Assembly (NCBI RefSeq): GCF_000208925.1
Contig: NW_001914908.1
Coordinates: forward strand, 25,075-78,895
DNA length: 53,821 nucleotides
From: Entamoeba histolytica HM-1:IMSS
Lineage: Eukaryota > Evosea > Mastigamoebida > Endamoebidae
Reading direction: 5' to 3'
In this document: piece by piece, positions 20,808 through 29,846 of the stretch
Numbering within the stretch: the first letter of the stretch is position 1
Layout of the letters: every line of letters starts with the position of its first letter
Notes under the pieces: generated by a model
What the model was told of the DNA's origin: nothing
The model's input: the letters and a program-made list of their open reading frames with translations, nothing else
Database searches by the model: none
Position numbers and translations under genes: made by a program

Positions 20808-22159
20808 TAGAATTTACTAATGTTTTTAGACAACTATTTGTTTATTTCACAAATTTAATAAAAACACAAAAGAATGTTGATTAGTGCATTTTTTCATAGG
20901 AATAGTTTTTGTTTTAGTTTCTGTAAAAGATTATTCTTATTATTAGATTTGCTTCTTACTAATTTTTTAAAGTAAGAATAGAATAAAATTATTACTCAAA
21001 ACGTCAAAAATATGATAATATTTTTATTATTTCTAAAAATAAACTATAAAAAAGACAAATTATTAAATATTGATTTTTTATTAAAACACCTAAAAATAAT
21101 AATTTAAAATTTTACATTATTCTTTTTAATTGTTCATTGTAATTTGTATTTTTAAATATTTTAATAAGACAGTCATGACTTATGTATAAACTGCTAATAC
21201 TTGTTTATAAAACTATAATATTCTTTAATTCTTTATAATTAAGAATGGTTCTAAACCAATCAAATGAGGTTATAAATTCTTAATCCAACTCAGAAAAAAA
21301 AATAGCTGTTATTGTCTCTATTTAGCTGTCTTGTTTGGCTTTAAGTTTATTAAAGGATTTTTATAAAGACATTTGTATATAAAAATGAAAAATATATTGT
21401 AGAACAAATATTAACTTGACACTTTATGAACAAATTTGAAGCAGTTATGATTCTTATTCAAAAAGTATATTTATAAACTAAGAATAATGGTTATTAATGA
21501 AAAATGAAGTTATTACTTATTTTTGTGTTGAAATGAAACTTCATATTCATTTATATTTAGACTTATACTCTTGTATTGATTTGAAGAAAAAAAGAAAAAC
21601 TTAATAAGTAACTAAAATTATACAAAATTATAAATGTTGATGTTACATTCATTTTGAAAGTACATAATGTTTTAATACAGCTTTTATTTCTAAAAAAAAA
21701 TATACAGGGAATTATGTTATAAAGAAATTTGAAAAAAGTAGAGTTTATTTAAAGACTACTATCAACTACTGTCATTTGAACAAATATAAATAACATACCT
21801 GTTGTAGTATCTCAGGAGTTGTTCTGAAATAATAAAAGATAAAACATATACTCCCTTTCATTGTAAAAAAATTATAGTACAAACATCAATTGAGTTTGTA
21901 ATACGATTTAATTATTTAACATACAACCAAAATGCATAGTTAATTTGTCTTTTGATTGCTTCTTCCTTTTTTTAATTTCTTCTCGTTTATTCTTCTCAAC
22001 TCAATTTTTTTTTGATTAATTTATTTAGAAATTTATTATAGTTCTATTATAATATTATAATAATTTTTTGATATAAGAATAAATTTTTCAAAAATAACAA
22101 AAATTGATTATATAACAATTATTTAGTTTAAGAATTAAAAAATCATTCGACTTTACCAC
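20808..22159. other. Gene-free AT-rich spacer
   Basis: About 1.35 kb with no coding frame I would defend. It has a few less AT-rich patches (for example 21300-21350 and 21795-21830), but no tRNA, snRNA or repeat could be recognised. Confidence 0.5.
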
Positions 22160-22393
22160 ATGGCGAATCACCACATGATACTTAATTGCAAACCCTACAT
22201 CCCAAACCAACAACTGTTATATGGAAAGAAAGAAGATGTTTTATGTTTGTTCCCTGATAAAAATAGTTTTGAAAATGAAAGAATTAAAAGAAAAAAAGCA
22301 CTTCTTCAGAAACAAGAAGATATTAAATTTTGTACAGAAGAACTTGAGATAACTCAAATGTATAATAGCCCTCCAATTATCCCATACAAATGA
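22160..22393 (+). CDS. Small hypothetical protein
   Basis: 77 residues, ATG start. The N-terminal third is uncharged with NCKPYIPNQQ. Residues 27-60 are charged and helical (NSFENERIKRKKALLQKQED), and the end is NSPPIIPYK. The charged helix and codon use look like a translated sequence. A GTTTGT inside the frame (about 22243) could act as an intron donor, but the uninterrupted frame is the simpler model. No function can be given. The promoter region lacks clear core elements. Confidence 0.45.
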   Translation: MANHHMILNCKPYIPNQQLLYGKKEDVLCLFPDKNSFENERIKRKKALLQKQEDIKFCTEELEITQMYNSPPIIPYK

Positions 22394-22938
22394 ACTAAAA
22401 AAAAAGTAGTCTTTCAAAATGAGATTAACTGGCGTGTATTATATATATTGTAATTCAACACCAAGTACAAAAATATATTTGAATAGTTTTTTATTTTTAA
22501 TAAAAACCCTTTTATTTTAATTATTAGTTTTAATATAAAAATTATCGAATACAAATTCCATAATAATATATTTATTTTTTATTTTCTACTTTCATTCATT
22601 ATTTTCTTCTTTATATTAGCGTGTGTCATACCAGAAATGAAGACGAAAATGTCTGTCGTTTCTTTAAGTTAAAAACTCGCAAGATTAATGAGTGGCTGTC
22701 TGAGAGAAGACAATATGGCTTCTACTCCGATTATCCCATCGTACATTTTTAAATTTTATAAAAAAAAAATTATTAGATAAATAAAACTAACCGACGATAA
22801 ATTTGTTGAGAACTTTTTTTTATTGATGATATTCGAATGAATAAAGTTGAAAATTTAGTGATGAGAATCTCTGTTCAAAAAAAAATAGATAACTAAAAAA
22901 ATCTAAAAAAACATTAAAAAAACTAACAAATTCAAAAA
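22394..22938. other. Intergenic region containing a GC-rich, exon-like island
   Basis: 545 bp. From about 22618 to 22752 base composition rises well above the surrounding DNA. This stretch follows an ATATTAG that would fit an intron acceptor and has an open frame of about 44 codons (from GTG at 22621 to TAA) using codons rare in the neighbours (CGC, CTG, GTC, TCC). It also contains several short inverted repeats such as GTCT...AGAC. Nature unknown: an orphan exon, a non-coding RNA, or inserted DNA. The initiator-like AAATTCAAAAA of the next gene is at 22928-22938. Confidence 0.4.
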
Positions 22939-25431
22939 ATGAATAATTGGAGTACAATTCAAAGTAAAGCATTAATACGATGGATTAATTTTGTTAATAA
23001 TGAAAACGTTGTTTCAGTTACAAGTCTTTCAAGTGTTAATTTAATAGAATTATTAGAAAATTTAAGTGGAACAAAATGTCCATATAAATATGAAAAAATA
23101 CCAAAAACAAACTTTGCCAGAATTGAGGGGTTTGATTGTGTTATTCAATTTGCAAAATCATTAAATGTAAGAATTGTTGGTATTGATGGATTTGACTTAT
23201 CTGTGGGAAATGAAAAAACATTTCTGGCATTGATCACTGGTATTTTAAATCGTTTTATTGGACTAAGTTCTAAAGAAGTGAGACTAATACACCAATGGAT
23301 AGCTACTTTAGTTGGACAGCCAATTCGTTCAATGCGTGAATGGGCAACCATTCCAATTCTTGGAAAATTATCAAAATGCCAAGAACATCCATTAGAACGA
23401 TTAGAAAAATTAGGAGTTCCGATGTTAGTTGATGAAGAAGATTTAGGAAAAGAAGAGTTATCAATGAATATATATTTGGTGTATTTATATGAAAAAAGAA
23501 AAGAGATTGAAGCTTTGAATAAAGAGATGATTATTGATTTAACTGGAGATAAAAAGGTTGTTGAAGAAACGGTTGAAGAACTGAAACAAATTAAAAGTGG
23601 AATTATTCCTAAAGCTATAGAAGAAATTAAAGACATAAATGAAAATAAATTAGCTGTTGTTAATGAAATCGAACTAAGTGAAGATGATGACTCTACTTCT
23701 ACATTCAGTTCAAGTGAACTTGACAGTGGGTTTGTCTCTCCAATGATGTCTGTTACAAGAGAAATACCTAGAAACAATTGTGTTGAATTAATTGCATTAG
23801 AAGCTTTAAAAAAAGAAGAAAGTTTTAAACATGAAGTTGTTGAACCAGACTTTGAGTTAAAAGAAGTTGAAAACAATTTAGAATATATTAATAAAGAAGA
23901 ATCTACAGAAGAAGAAGAAGATGATGATGAACAACTGGAAAGCCAAAGTAATGAAATAGAAAATATAGAAAAAGATTCTAACACTAATATTACACATATT
24001 GTTTCAAACAACACAGAAGAGAGTATTCTAGAAAATAACCAATCTGATAATATCAATAATAATTGTGTTGATGAAAAATGTATAGAGAAAGATAAATTAA
24101 TTCATGAAGAAGAACAAACTATTCCCAACTTTCAAAATCAACTCATTGATGATGAAAGTAATGTCTTTGAACAGAAAAAAGAGAAAGATGCTATTTTAGA
24201 ACAAGATAATGTCATAGAAAACAAACAAATTATAGAAAACAATAATCAAAGCAAAAATGATATTGAAACAACAGAACAACACACAACAGAGATAATCAAC
24301 CAAAGTACATTTACTCTCTCTGAACAACAACAAAATAAAAAAGAAGTTTCTAGTTTAATAGAAGTAAATAAAGTCTTAGATGAAAGTCAAGATGAATTAA
24401 ATGAAAACAAAATAGTTGTTAAAGCTCATCCAACAACAACTGAACCAATAATAATAGAACCTAATCCCTCAACTGAATCTTCACAAAAACGTAGAATTAA
24501 TAAAATTGAGTTTTATAAACCAACACAATTATCTTACAGTTATCAAGAAAAATCATATATTGAATCACCAAGAAAACGTGGGACTTCTCTATCCTCTATT
24601 TCACGACAAGCTGAAAATAATTCTATTGAATTAAGTCCAAAAGAAATAGAAAAAGAAGGGATTTTCTTTACTCCAAGATATTATGGTAAATTTAAAGCTG
24701 CAGATGCTTTATCTAAAATATCTCGTCAACGATCAAATACATCGAATAAAAAGGATGTAGTTCCTATTTTAATTATTCCACCACAACCAAGTAATACTTC
24801 TTTAGTTGAAGAAGTTATGTTAGACCAAGATAGATTATTTAAAATGGAGACAGAGAATAGGATACGAAGAGAAAATGATTTAGCAAGGATTAGGACTTTT
24901 AAAGAAAAGAAAAGTGAGTATATGAGATGTGTTGATAGTGATTATTTAATTAAATCATATCTCGATGATTTCAAAAAATGGACAGGTAAATCTCAATATC
25001 AAGTTATTTATGATTCAGCCAAAGATGAATTTCCAATAGAGTTTACAGGACTGACTAATATTATGATATTACTTGTAGGTAAACGGTTAAATATTTTTGG
25101 GTGGTATAATACGAAAAAAATACCATCTTATGGATTTATTAAAAACGATCCTGGACATTTTGTTTTTACACTTCAAAATCCTTTTAATATTGCTCCAACT
25201 CCATTTTATCCTATAAAAAAGAAATGTAAGTCTTGTGCTATTCATCCAGGTGAACATATATTTATTTCATTAAAAAAAACAATGAATGTAATAAAAAAAG
25301 GAAAGGTTTTTGTTGTTGAAATGGGAATGAAATTTAGTCAACGATATACAGACCCTTCACTTGCTGGAGATACTCTTTTTATTAAAGATGAAAATGTAAT
25401 GGAAAAAGTGTTAGTGGTTCAATGGATGTAA
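22939..25431 (+). CDS. Double calponin-homology protein with C-terminal TLDc-like domain
   Basis: 830 residues; the ATG follows an AAATTCAAAAA initiator directly. Residues about 7-107 are a CH domain (KALIRWINFVNNE at the start, IVGIDGFDLSVGNEKTFLAL at the end). Residues about 111-200 look like a second CH domain (LIHQWIATLVGQ... VPMLVDEEDLGKEELSMNIY). Paired CH domains form the actin-binding head of alpha-actinin-type proteins. A long acidic, Glu/Asn/Ser-rich linker (about 215-600) follows. Two Ser/Arg stretches (ESPRKRGTS, SKISRQRS) look like phosphorylation sites. The last 150 residues (about 680-830) resemble the TLDc-like domain of the gene at 15.7 kb: YQVIYDSAKDEF, NIMILLVGKRLNIFGWY, HFVFTLQN. 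It is likely a cortical or actin-linked scaffold. Confidence 0.8.
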   Translation: MNNWSTIQSKALIRWINFVNNENVVSVTSLSSVNLIELLENLSGTKCPYKYEKIPKTNFARIEGFDCVIQFAKSLNVRIVGIDGFDLSVGNEKTFLALITGILNRFIGLSSKEVRLIHQWIATLVGQPIRSMREWATIPILGKLSKCQEHPLERLEKLGVPMLVDEEDLGKEELSMNIYLVYLYEKRKEIEALNKEMIIDLTGDKKVVEETVEELKQIKSGIIPKAIEEIKDINENKLAVVNEIELSEDDDSTSTFSSSELDSGFVSPMMSVTREIPRNNCVELIALEALKKEESFKHEVVEPDFELKEVENNLEYINKEESTEEEEDDDEQLESQSNEIENIEKDSNTNITHIVSNNTEESILENNQSDNINNNCVDEKCIEKDKLIHEEEQTIPNFQNQLIDDESNVFEQKKEKDAILEQDNVIENKQIIENNNQSKNDIETTEQHTTEIINQSTFTLSEQQQNKKEVSSLIEVNKVLDESQDELNENKIVVKAHPTTTEPIIIEPNPSTESSQKRRINKIEFYKPTQLSYSYQEKSYIESPRKRGTSLSSISRQAENNSIELSPKEIEKEGIFFTPRYYGKFKAADALSKISRQRSNTSNKKDVVPILIIPPQPSNTSLVEEVMLDQDRLFKMETENRIRRENDLARIRTFKEKKSEYMRCVDSDYLIKSYLDDFKKWTGKSQYQVIYDSAKDEFPIEFTGLTNIMILLVGKRLNIFGWYNTKKIPSYGFIKNDPGHFVFTLQNPFNIAPTPFYPIKKKCKSCAIHPGEHIFISLKKTMNVIKKGKVFVVEMGMKFSQRYTDPSLAGDTLFIKDENVMEKVLVVQWM

Positions 25432-25806
25432 TTTATTTTTTGTGAAATAACAAAAATTTTTTAAATTTGAATAAAAAAGAGTTAAAACTTAACAAAATCT
25501 AATAACATAATTTCTTTTTATAGATAAAGTTGTATGAAAATAAAACTTAAAATAGTTTATTATAATATTAAATATAATACTTTTATTATAAACTTAAAAA
25601 TATAATGAAGGTTTCAAATATAGAACAAAAAAAATATTAATAAATAAATTAATAAAAAAAACTATTTTTAAAGGGTTTGAAGTATTTAATTTTATAATAG
25701 TAAAAAGAATAATAAAATAATACTATTTGTTTAATTGTTCTATTTTAGATGACTTCAAAACAAGGGGTATAAAAGGGTTTAAATTCATAGTTTACTTCAT
25801 CACGAA
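25432..25806 (+). promoter_or_regulatory. Intergenic region with core promoter
   Basis: 375 bp, AT-rich. At 25767-25776 GTATAAAAGG is a strong TATA-like match, and AAATTCA at 25781-25787 fits the initiator, 20 bases before the ATG at 25807. The rest shows no gene. Confidence 0.6.
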
Positions 25807-26454
25807 ATGGATAAATCATTACATTCTGTTACTTCAGTAAGTCCAAAGCTAAACAAAAATGAACAAGAGAAAAAGAGAAAATATAATTCTGTTCATTTAG
25901 AGAATTTAAGAGAAATTCTTTATATTAGTTTATTAAATAACTGGGGATTTTCTTTTGTTTTTGTTAAACCAAAAAAGTTTAATATTCATACTGTGTTACC
26001 ATTTATCCATATTTCTAAATGTATTGATCCTTTTGGGAATATTGTGTTTAGTTATGATGAACTAAGAAATGAAGCAATTAGACTAAAAGTTGGTGAAGGA
26101 AAAAAAGATATGGAAAGAAGAATTACTCAATACATCAAAACTCAATCAAATAACATTCTTGTTGACTGTATTCTTTCTATGAAATTTGTTACTGCTACAG
26201 AGAAAAAATCAACAAAAGCTATTACTGTTAATACTTCTATTCCTTCAATTAGAAAAATAGATCAAATTATTATTTTTGATGGGACAAGTCATTGGTCTAT
26301 TTCTTTGAAAGATGAAAGTACTATTGCTTTTCTTGATGAAATTCATAAACAAATATTTGAAAATGCTATTAAAGTAAATTTATGGCTTATCCCTTTAACT
26401 ATTCCAATTAATTCTGTACTTCAATATATACCAAATATAATACCAACTAACTAA
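25807..26454 (+). CDS. Hypothetical protein
   Basis: 215 residues, ATG start with a good TATA-like box and initiator upstream. The protein is basic at the N-terminus (KNEQEKKRKYNSVHL). It then has a compact region with NWGFSFVFVKPKKFN, a helix with RNEAIRLKVGEGKK, and a C-terminal part of alternating strands and helices (IIIFDGTSHWSISLKDES). Hydrophobic stretches are too short for membrane helices. I do not recognise the family. Its globular composition suggests a folded cytosolic or nuclear protein, perhaps specific to Entamoeba. Confidence 0.7.
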   Translation: MDKSLHSVTSVSPKLNKNEQEKKRKYNSVHLENLREILYISLLNNWGFSFVFVKPKKFNIHTVLPFIHISKCIDPFGNIVFSYDELRNEAIRLKVGEGKKDMERRITQYIKTQSNNILVDCILSMKFVTATEKKSTKAITVNTSIPSIRKIDQIIIFDGTSHWSISLKDESTIAFLDEIHKQIFENAIKVNLWLIPLTIPINSVLQYIPNIIPTN

Positions 26455-26628
26455 TAAACTGATGAAATATTAAAATAAATGTCTCATCAAGTATTATGTA
26501 ATTATTACTAATTATTATATTTAATTTATGTTTAACTCTTTCTATTTCTTTTTATAAATAAAACATAAATAAAAAATATCATTCTGAAGTTGAAAAAAAT
26601 AAATTGAATGGATGATAAAAAAGTAAGT

Positions 26629-27114
26629 TTAATCATCATCTGAATCACGTGAATCCTCACAATCTTCATCAAGGTTAACTGTTGGAATGTATAAAAGTTT
26701 CTTTGCTTCAAGACTTTTAGCAACCATAAATGGAGTTTCTCCTTTATCATTCTTAATAGTAATATCTGCTCCAAGTGAAATTAATTTTGCAATTGTTTGT
26801 ACTTTATCTCTCCAAGCTGCTTTATGTAATGGAGTTTCTCCTGTCTTGTCTTGAAGATTAACATTACCACCATAATGTACTAATGTTTCAATAGTATTTG
26901 GATATCCAGAATGTGCAGCCCAGTGCATAGAAGATTGTCCAAGTGAATCAACTTTATTAATATCAATTTTTTTAGTTGGATCCTCCATATATTCTCTAAT
27001 TAACTCATCTTCTCCAGCTTTTGCTGCAGCAATAAGTCTTGAAGGCTTTGTGAATGTAGCTTTTGGGTCTTTTTCTGAAGCCTTTCTTTTTGCAGGAATT
27101 GGTGGTTGACTCAT
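26629..27114 (-). CDS. Small ankyrin-repeat protein, OSTF1/myotrophin-like
   Basis: 161 residues, ATG start. A short basic N-terminus (PAKRKASEKDPKA) is followed by about three ankyrin repeats between residues 28 and 140. Typical cores are SLGQSSMHWAAHSGY, TGETPLHKAAWRDK and DKGETPFMVAKS. The end is strongly acidic (DEDCEDSRDSDDD). Ankyrin repeats bind other proteins; no partner can be inferred. The size and repeat count resemble myotrophin and the C-terminal part of OSTF1. Four GAAC-like motifs lie in the 70 bases upstream of the start (minus strand), an unusually dense set. Confidence 0.8.
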   Translation of the reverse strand: MSQPPIPAKRKASEKDPKATFTKPSRLIAAAKAGEDELIREYMEDPTKKIDINKVDSLGQSSMHWAAHSGYPNTIETLVHYGGNVNLQDKTGETPLHKAAWRDKVQTIAKLISLGADITIKNDKGETPFMVAKSLEAKKLLYIPTVNLDEDCEDSRDSDDD

Positions 27115-27524
27115 TTCTTTTGGTTCTTTCTATTTTTAAGTTCATCGTTGGAGTTCTTTTATTCTGAGTTCTTTACTTAATTTTTGCAGAAAAAGATTTT
27201 TGTTAATTTTGTTTTTTGTTTTTCTTATATAACAGAAAATGATTTAATTATATTTTGATAAGTTGTGAAACATTGAGATTATTTGTCTTTTTAAGAAAAA
27301 AAAAAAAAAAAGGAATATAGAAGAAAAAAATAGAAAAAACTATTTCAATAAGAATATCATCAACGTGACTGAGAATGAAACCGAATGCAGTTTCTTGTGC
27401 ATTTCTAATCGACAACCTTCTGTTATTTTTTTTTCAAAAGAAAAAATTGAATAATTTATTGGTAATACTGAGAGTTTTAGATCTGACAGAAGAACTATAA
27501 AAGTAGTTGGGTTGTATATTAGGG
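27115..27524. other. Divergent intergenic region with poly-A tract and promoter motifs
   Basis: 410 bp between the ankyrin gene (minus) and the MFS gene (plus). A long A-run lies at about 27296-27311. A less AT-rich patch at about 27360-27425 contains a hairpin (AATGCA...TGCATT) and an open frame of about 35 codons with no ATG. AGAACTATAAAAG at about 27490-27503 combines GAAC- and TATA-like elements upstream of the MFS start. Confidence 0.45.
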
Positions 27525-29102
27525 ATGAATAAATGCTTAAAGATTTTATTATTTCCTTTTAGTAACTTACCACGACATTTGTTAGTTGCATTTTTATATA
27601 ATACTTCTTGTTATTTTTACTGGATTGTAGTTCCATTATTATTTAATGAGCAAGGAGCTTCAGCAATTCAATTAGCATTGCTCCAAACTGTATGCTTTTT
27701 GATTTATGCATCATTAGCACCTTTCGGTGGTAAATTAGCAGATAAATTAAACCCATTTATTGTCCTTAGACTATCAATGGTATTCTTAACTATTGGTGAA
27801 GTAATAGTTGCTATATGGCCAACTAGTAAAATTGGATTTTATTTCTCAGCAGCATTTTGGGCATTTTCTGCTTTAACTTTTTGGCCAGCTGCTGTAGGTA
27901 CAATAGGTAAAGAAGCTGGTATAGGACATGAGGCAAGAGACTCTGGTTTATTTGCTGTATCATGGTCATTTGGTAAAGCTATTGGATATGCGGCTGGAGG
28001 TTTTTTAAAATCAGCACTTGGTGCAAGTACATCATTGTATATTGCTATTGGAATTAATGTTGTTATTGTGATTGTTTATCCATACAGACATGTTAAATGG
28101 TTAAGAGAAAAAATTAAAAAGGAGAAAGAAGAAAAGAAAATGTTAAAGAATGCTGTTGAAATGAATAAAGAAAAAGAAGCAAATGATGTCAAGGTAAATG
28201 TAAGTCCATCATTACAACAAGAAATTGAAGAATCACAAATGACAAAAGAACAAATAAATCAAGAAGAAAAAGATGATGTAGTAATTCCTAATGAAGTTGT
28301 TAATGAAGCAAATATTAAAATAAAAGTAAAATGGAATGATAAACAATTAAAAAATAAAACATATATTTATTTAGGATATATTATGCAATTGGGATTATTT
28401 GGAGCGTCATGTGTTATTACTAATCAATATATTAAAATTGCTGATGAAAAATCAATAGGAATTCCAATGAAAGGAAGTCCTGAAGATAACTTTGTTTCAT
28501 TCAATTTTTTCATTATGTACTTTGCACAAACAATTATGTTTGGTATTATGAGTTTTACTGATAAATGGACTTATCATCGATCATTATGTTTACTTGCTCA
28601 AGCTATTTTCTTAGTATTTTCATTATTATTAGTTGTTGTATTTAATCCATATGTTATTTTTGCTATGTCTTTTATTGCTGGATTAGCTGCTGGATTTAGT
28701 TATCAAACATCAACTTATTACTCTCTCAGAGCAAGTGAAAAATCAAAAAGTTTATTTGTAGGAGTAAGTGAAAGTGTTGCATCTATGTCTAATGCAATTT
28801 TACCTTTAATTGCAGGGCTTTTATCTAATGCATTTGGGGTATTTGCACCAATGTATTTTATTGTTGTTGTTATGTTAATAACATTAACTACAACAGCCAT
28901 TATTTATCATATCGGTTATTTTATTAACAATAAAAGACAAGCTAAACGTGCTGAACCAACTTCTCTTAGGGAAAATAATGAAGGACCATCTCCTATTGAA
29001 ACAACTAAACTTGAACAAGTTCAAGTGACTGAACCTAATTCAGAACAACCACAACAAGAAATTTCAGAAAAGTTACAAGAAAATACTAATGAATTATTAT
29101 AA
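27525..29102 (+). CDS. Major facilitator superfamily transporter
   Basis: The longest frame starts at a TTG (27507); the first ATG is 27525, giving 525 residues. Two blocks of about six hydrophobic helices are separated by a charged cytosolic loop (about residues 193-285, REKIKKEKEEKK...), the usual 6+6 MFS plan. The loop after helices 2-3 has the MFS-like GGKLADKLNPF. A Gly-rich helix (GKAIGYAAGGFLKSALG) fits motif C-like antiporter helices, but the pattern is loose. The C-terminal tail is polar and Glu/Gln-rich. The substrate cannot be read from the sequence. It sits in a membrane, which one is unknown. Confidence 0.82.
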   Translation: MNKCLKILLFPFSNLPRHLLVAFLYNTSCYFYWIVVPLLFNEQGASAIQLALLQTVCFLIYASLAPFGGKLADKLNPFIVLRLSMVFLTIGEVIVAIWPTSKIGFYFSAAFWAFSALTFWPAAVGTIGKEAGIGHEARDSGLFAVSWSFGKAIGYAAGGFLKSALGASTSLYIAIGINVVIVIVYPYRHVKWLREKIKKEKEEKKMLKNAVEMNKEKEANDVKVNVSPSLQQEIEESQMTKEQINQEEKDDVVIPNEVVNEANIKIKVKWNDKQLKNKTYIYLGYIMQLGLFGASCVITNQYIKIADEKSIGIPMKGSPEDNFVSFNFFIMYFAQTIMFGIMSFTDKWTYHRSLCLLAQAIFLVFSLLLVVVFNPYVIFAMSFIAGLAAGFSYQTSTYYSLRASEKSKSLFVGVSESVASMSNAILPLIAGLLSNAFGVFAPMYFIVVVMLITLTTTAIIYHIGYFINNKRQAKRAEPTSLRENNEGPSPIETTKLEQVQVTEPNSEQPQQEISEKLQENTNELL

Positions 29103-29219
29103 TTTATACTTGTTTTCTTATTATTTTTATTTATATCACATAATAAATCTAAAAATAAGAAAAGAACGAAAATAGTGAAAATTCTTTTTTTTAAACTTTT
29201 CTTTTTTTTTTTTTCGTAA

Positions 29220-29227
29220 TATTTAAA
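29220..29227 (+). promoter_or_regulatory. TATA-like box
   Basis: TATTTAAA, the core of the Entamoeba TATA-like element, lies 35-42 bases before the ATG of the flavoprotein gene. A weak GAAC-like TTGAATCT follows. Confidence 0.5.
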
Positions 29228-29261
29228 AAACTTTGAATCTTAATTTTAACCATTTACTTGA

Positions 29262-29846
29262 ATGGTTGTTAAAGTACTTGTTCTTCTTGGAAGTTATAGA
29301 GAAAACTCAAGTAGTAGTCTTTATGCAAAAGCATTTCTTGAAGGATTATCTTCTAAAACTCAAATTGAAAGTAAAACTATTAATCTTGCACAAAAAAAAT
29401 TAGATGGATGTACAGGATGTTATGCTTGTTCACCAAAGGAAAGTTTTTATTGTGTTATAAAAGATGGTTTTGAAGAAGTTATGCAAGAAGTTGTAGATTC
29501 TGATATTGTTATTTTTGCATATCCAGTTTATTGGTATGCCATTCCAGGAGAAATTAAAAACTTTGTTGATAGAACTGTTTGTTTATTTGATATGAAAACA
29601 TATGGAATCAAACCAAGTTTAAAAGATAATTTCTCTAAAAAACTATTTGTTTGTATTTCAAATTCAGCAGAAGAAGGTAAAAGTATTTGTGAACGAGCTG
29701 CTTATCCTGTTCAATCATTTGTTGAGTCATATGGAGCTAAGTATCAAGGAGTTTATTTATCTGGTACACAAAGAGAAGAAAACAAAAATCAAAGTCGAAT
29801 CAATGAAGCTAAACAAGCTGGAATTAAGGCTTTTAATAAACTTTAA
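29262..29846 (+). CDS. Iron-sulfur flavoprotein / NAD(P)H-dependent FMN reductase family
   Basis: 194 residues, ATG start, with a TATA-like box upstream. It has a flavodoxin-like fold: a first beta strand VKVLVLLGSYRENSSSS forms the FMN phosphate loop, and FAYPVYWYAIPGEIKNFVDR is the family's second FMN-contacting region. Four cysteines at 50, 53, 56 and 64 form C-x2-C-x2-C-x7-C, the compact motif that binds a 4Fe-4S cluster in archaeal and anaerobic iron-sulfur flavoproteins (Isf). Related proteins in Trichomonas reduce oxygen, peroxide or drugs. The family is mainly prokaryotic, so transfer is likely. Some family members keep these cysteines without a proven cluster, so the cluster is an inference. 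Confidence 0.85.
   Translation: MVVKVLVLLGSYRENSSSSLYAKAFLEGLSSKTQIESKTINLAQKKLDGCTGCYACSPKESFYCVIKDGFEEVMQEVVDSDIVIFAYPVYWYAIPGEIKNFVDRTVCLFDMKTYGIKPSLKDNFSKKLFVCISNSAEEGKSICERAAYPVQSFVESYGAKYQGVYLSGTQREENKNQSRINEAKQAGIKAFNKL

Noticed and set aside
22690..22720. Possible U6 snRNA: AGAGAAGA followed by ATGGC
   Set aside because: The rest of U6 (5' stem, ACAGAGA context, CAAGGATGACACGC) is missing.
23145..24056. 303-residue frame antisense to the CH-TLDc gene
   Set aside because: Ser/Phe/Ile-rich shadow of an acidic coding region; the sense strand has domains and an initiator motif.
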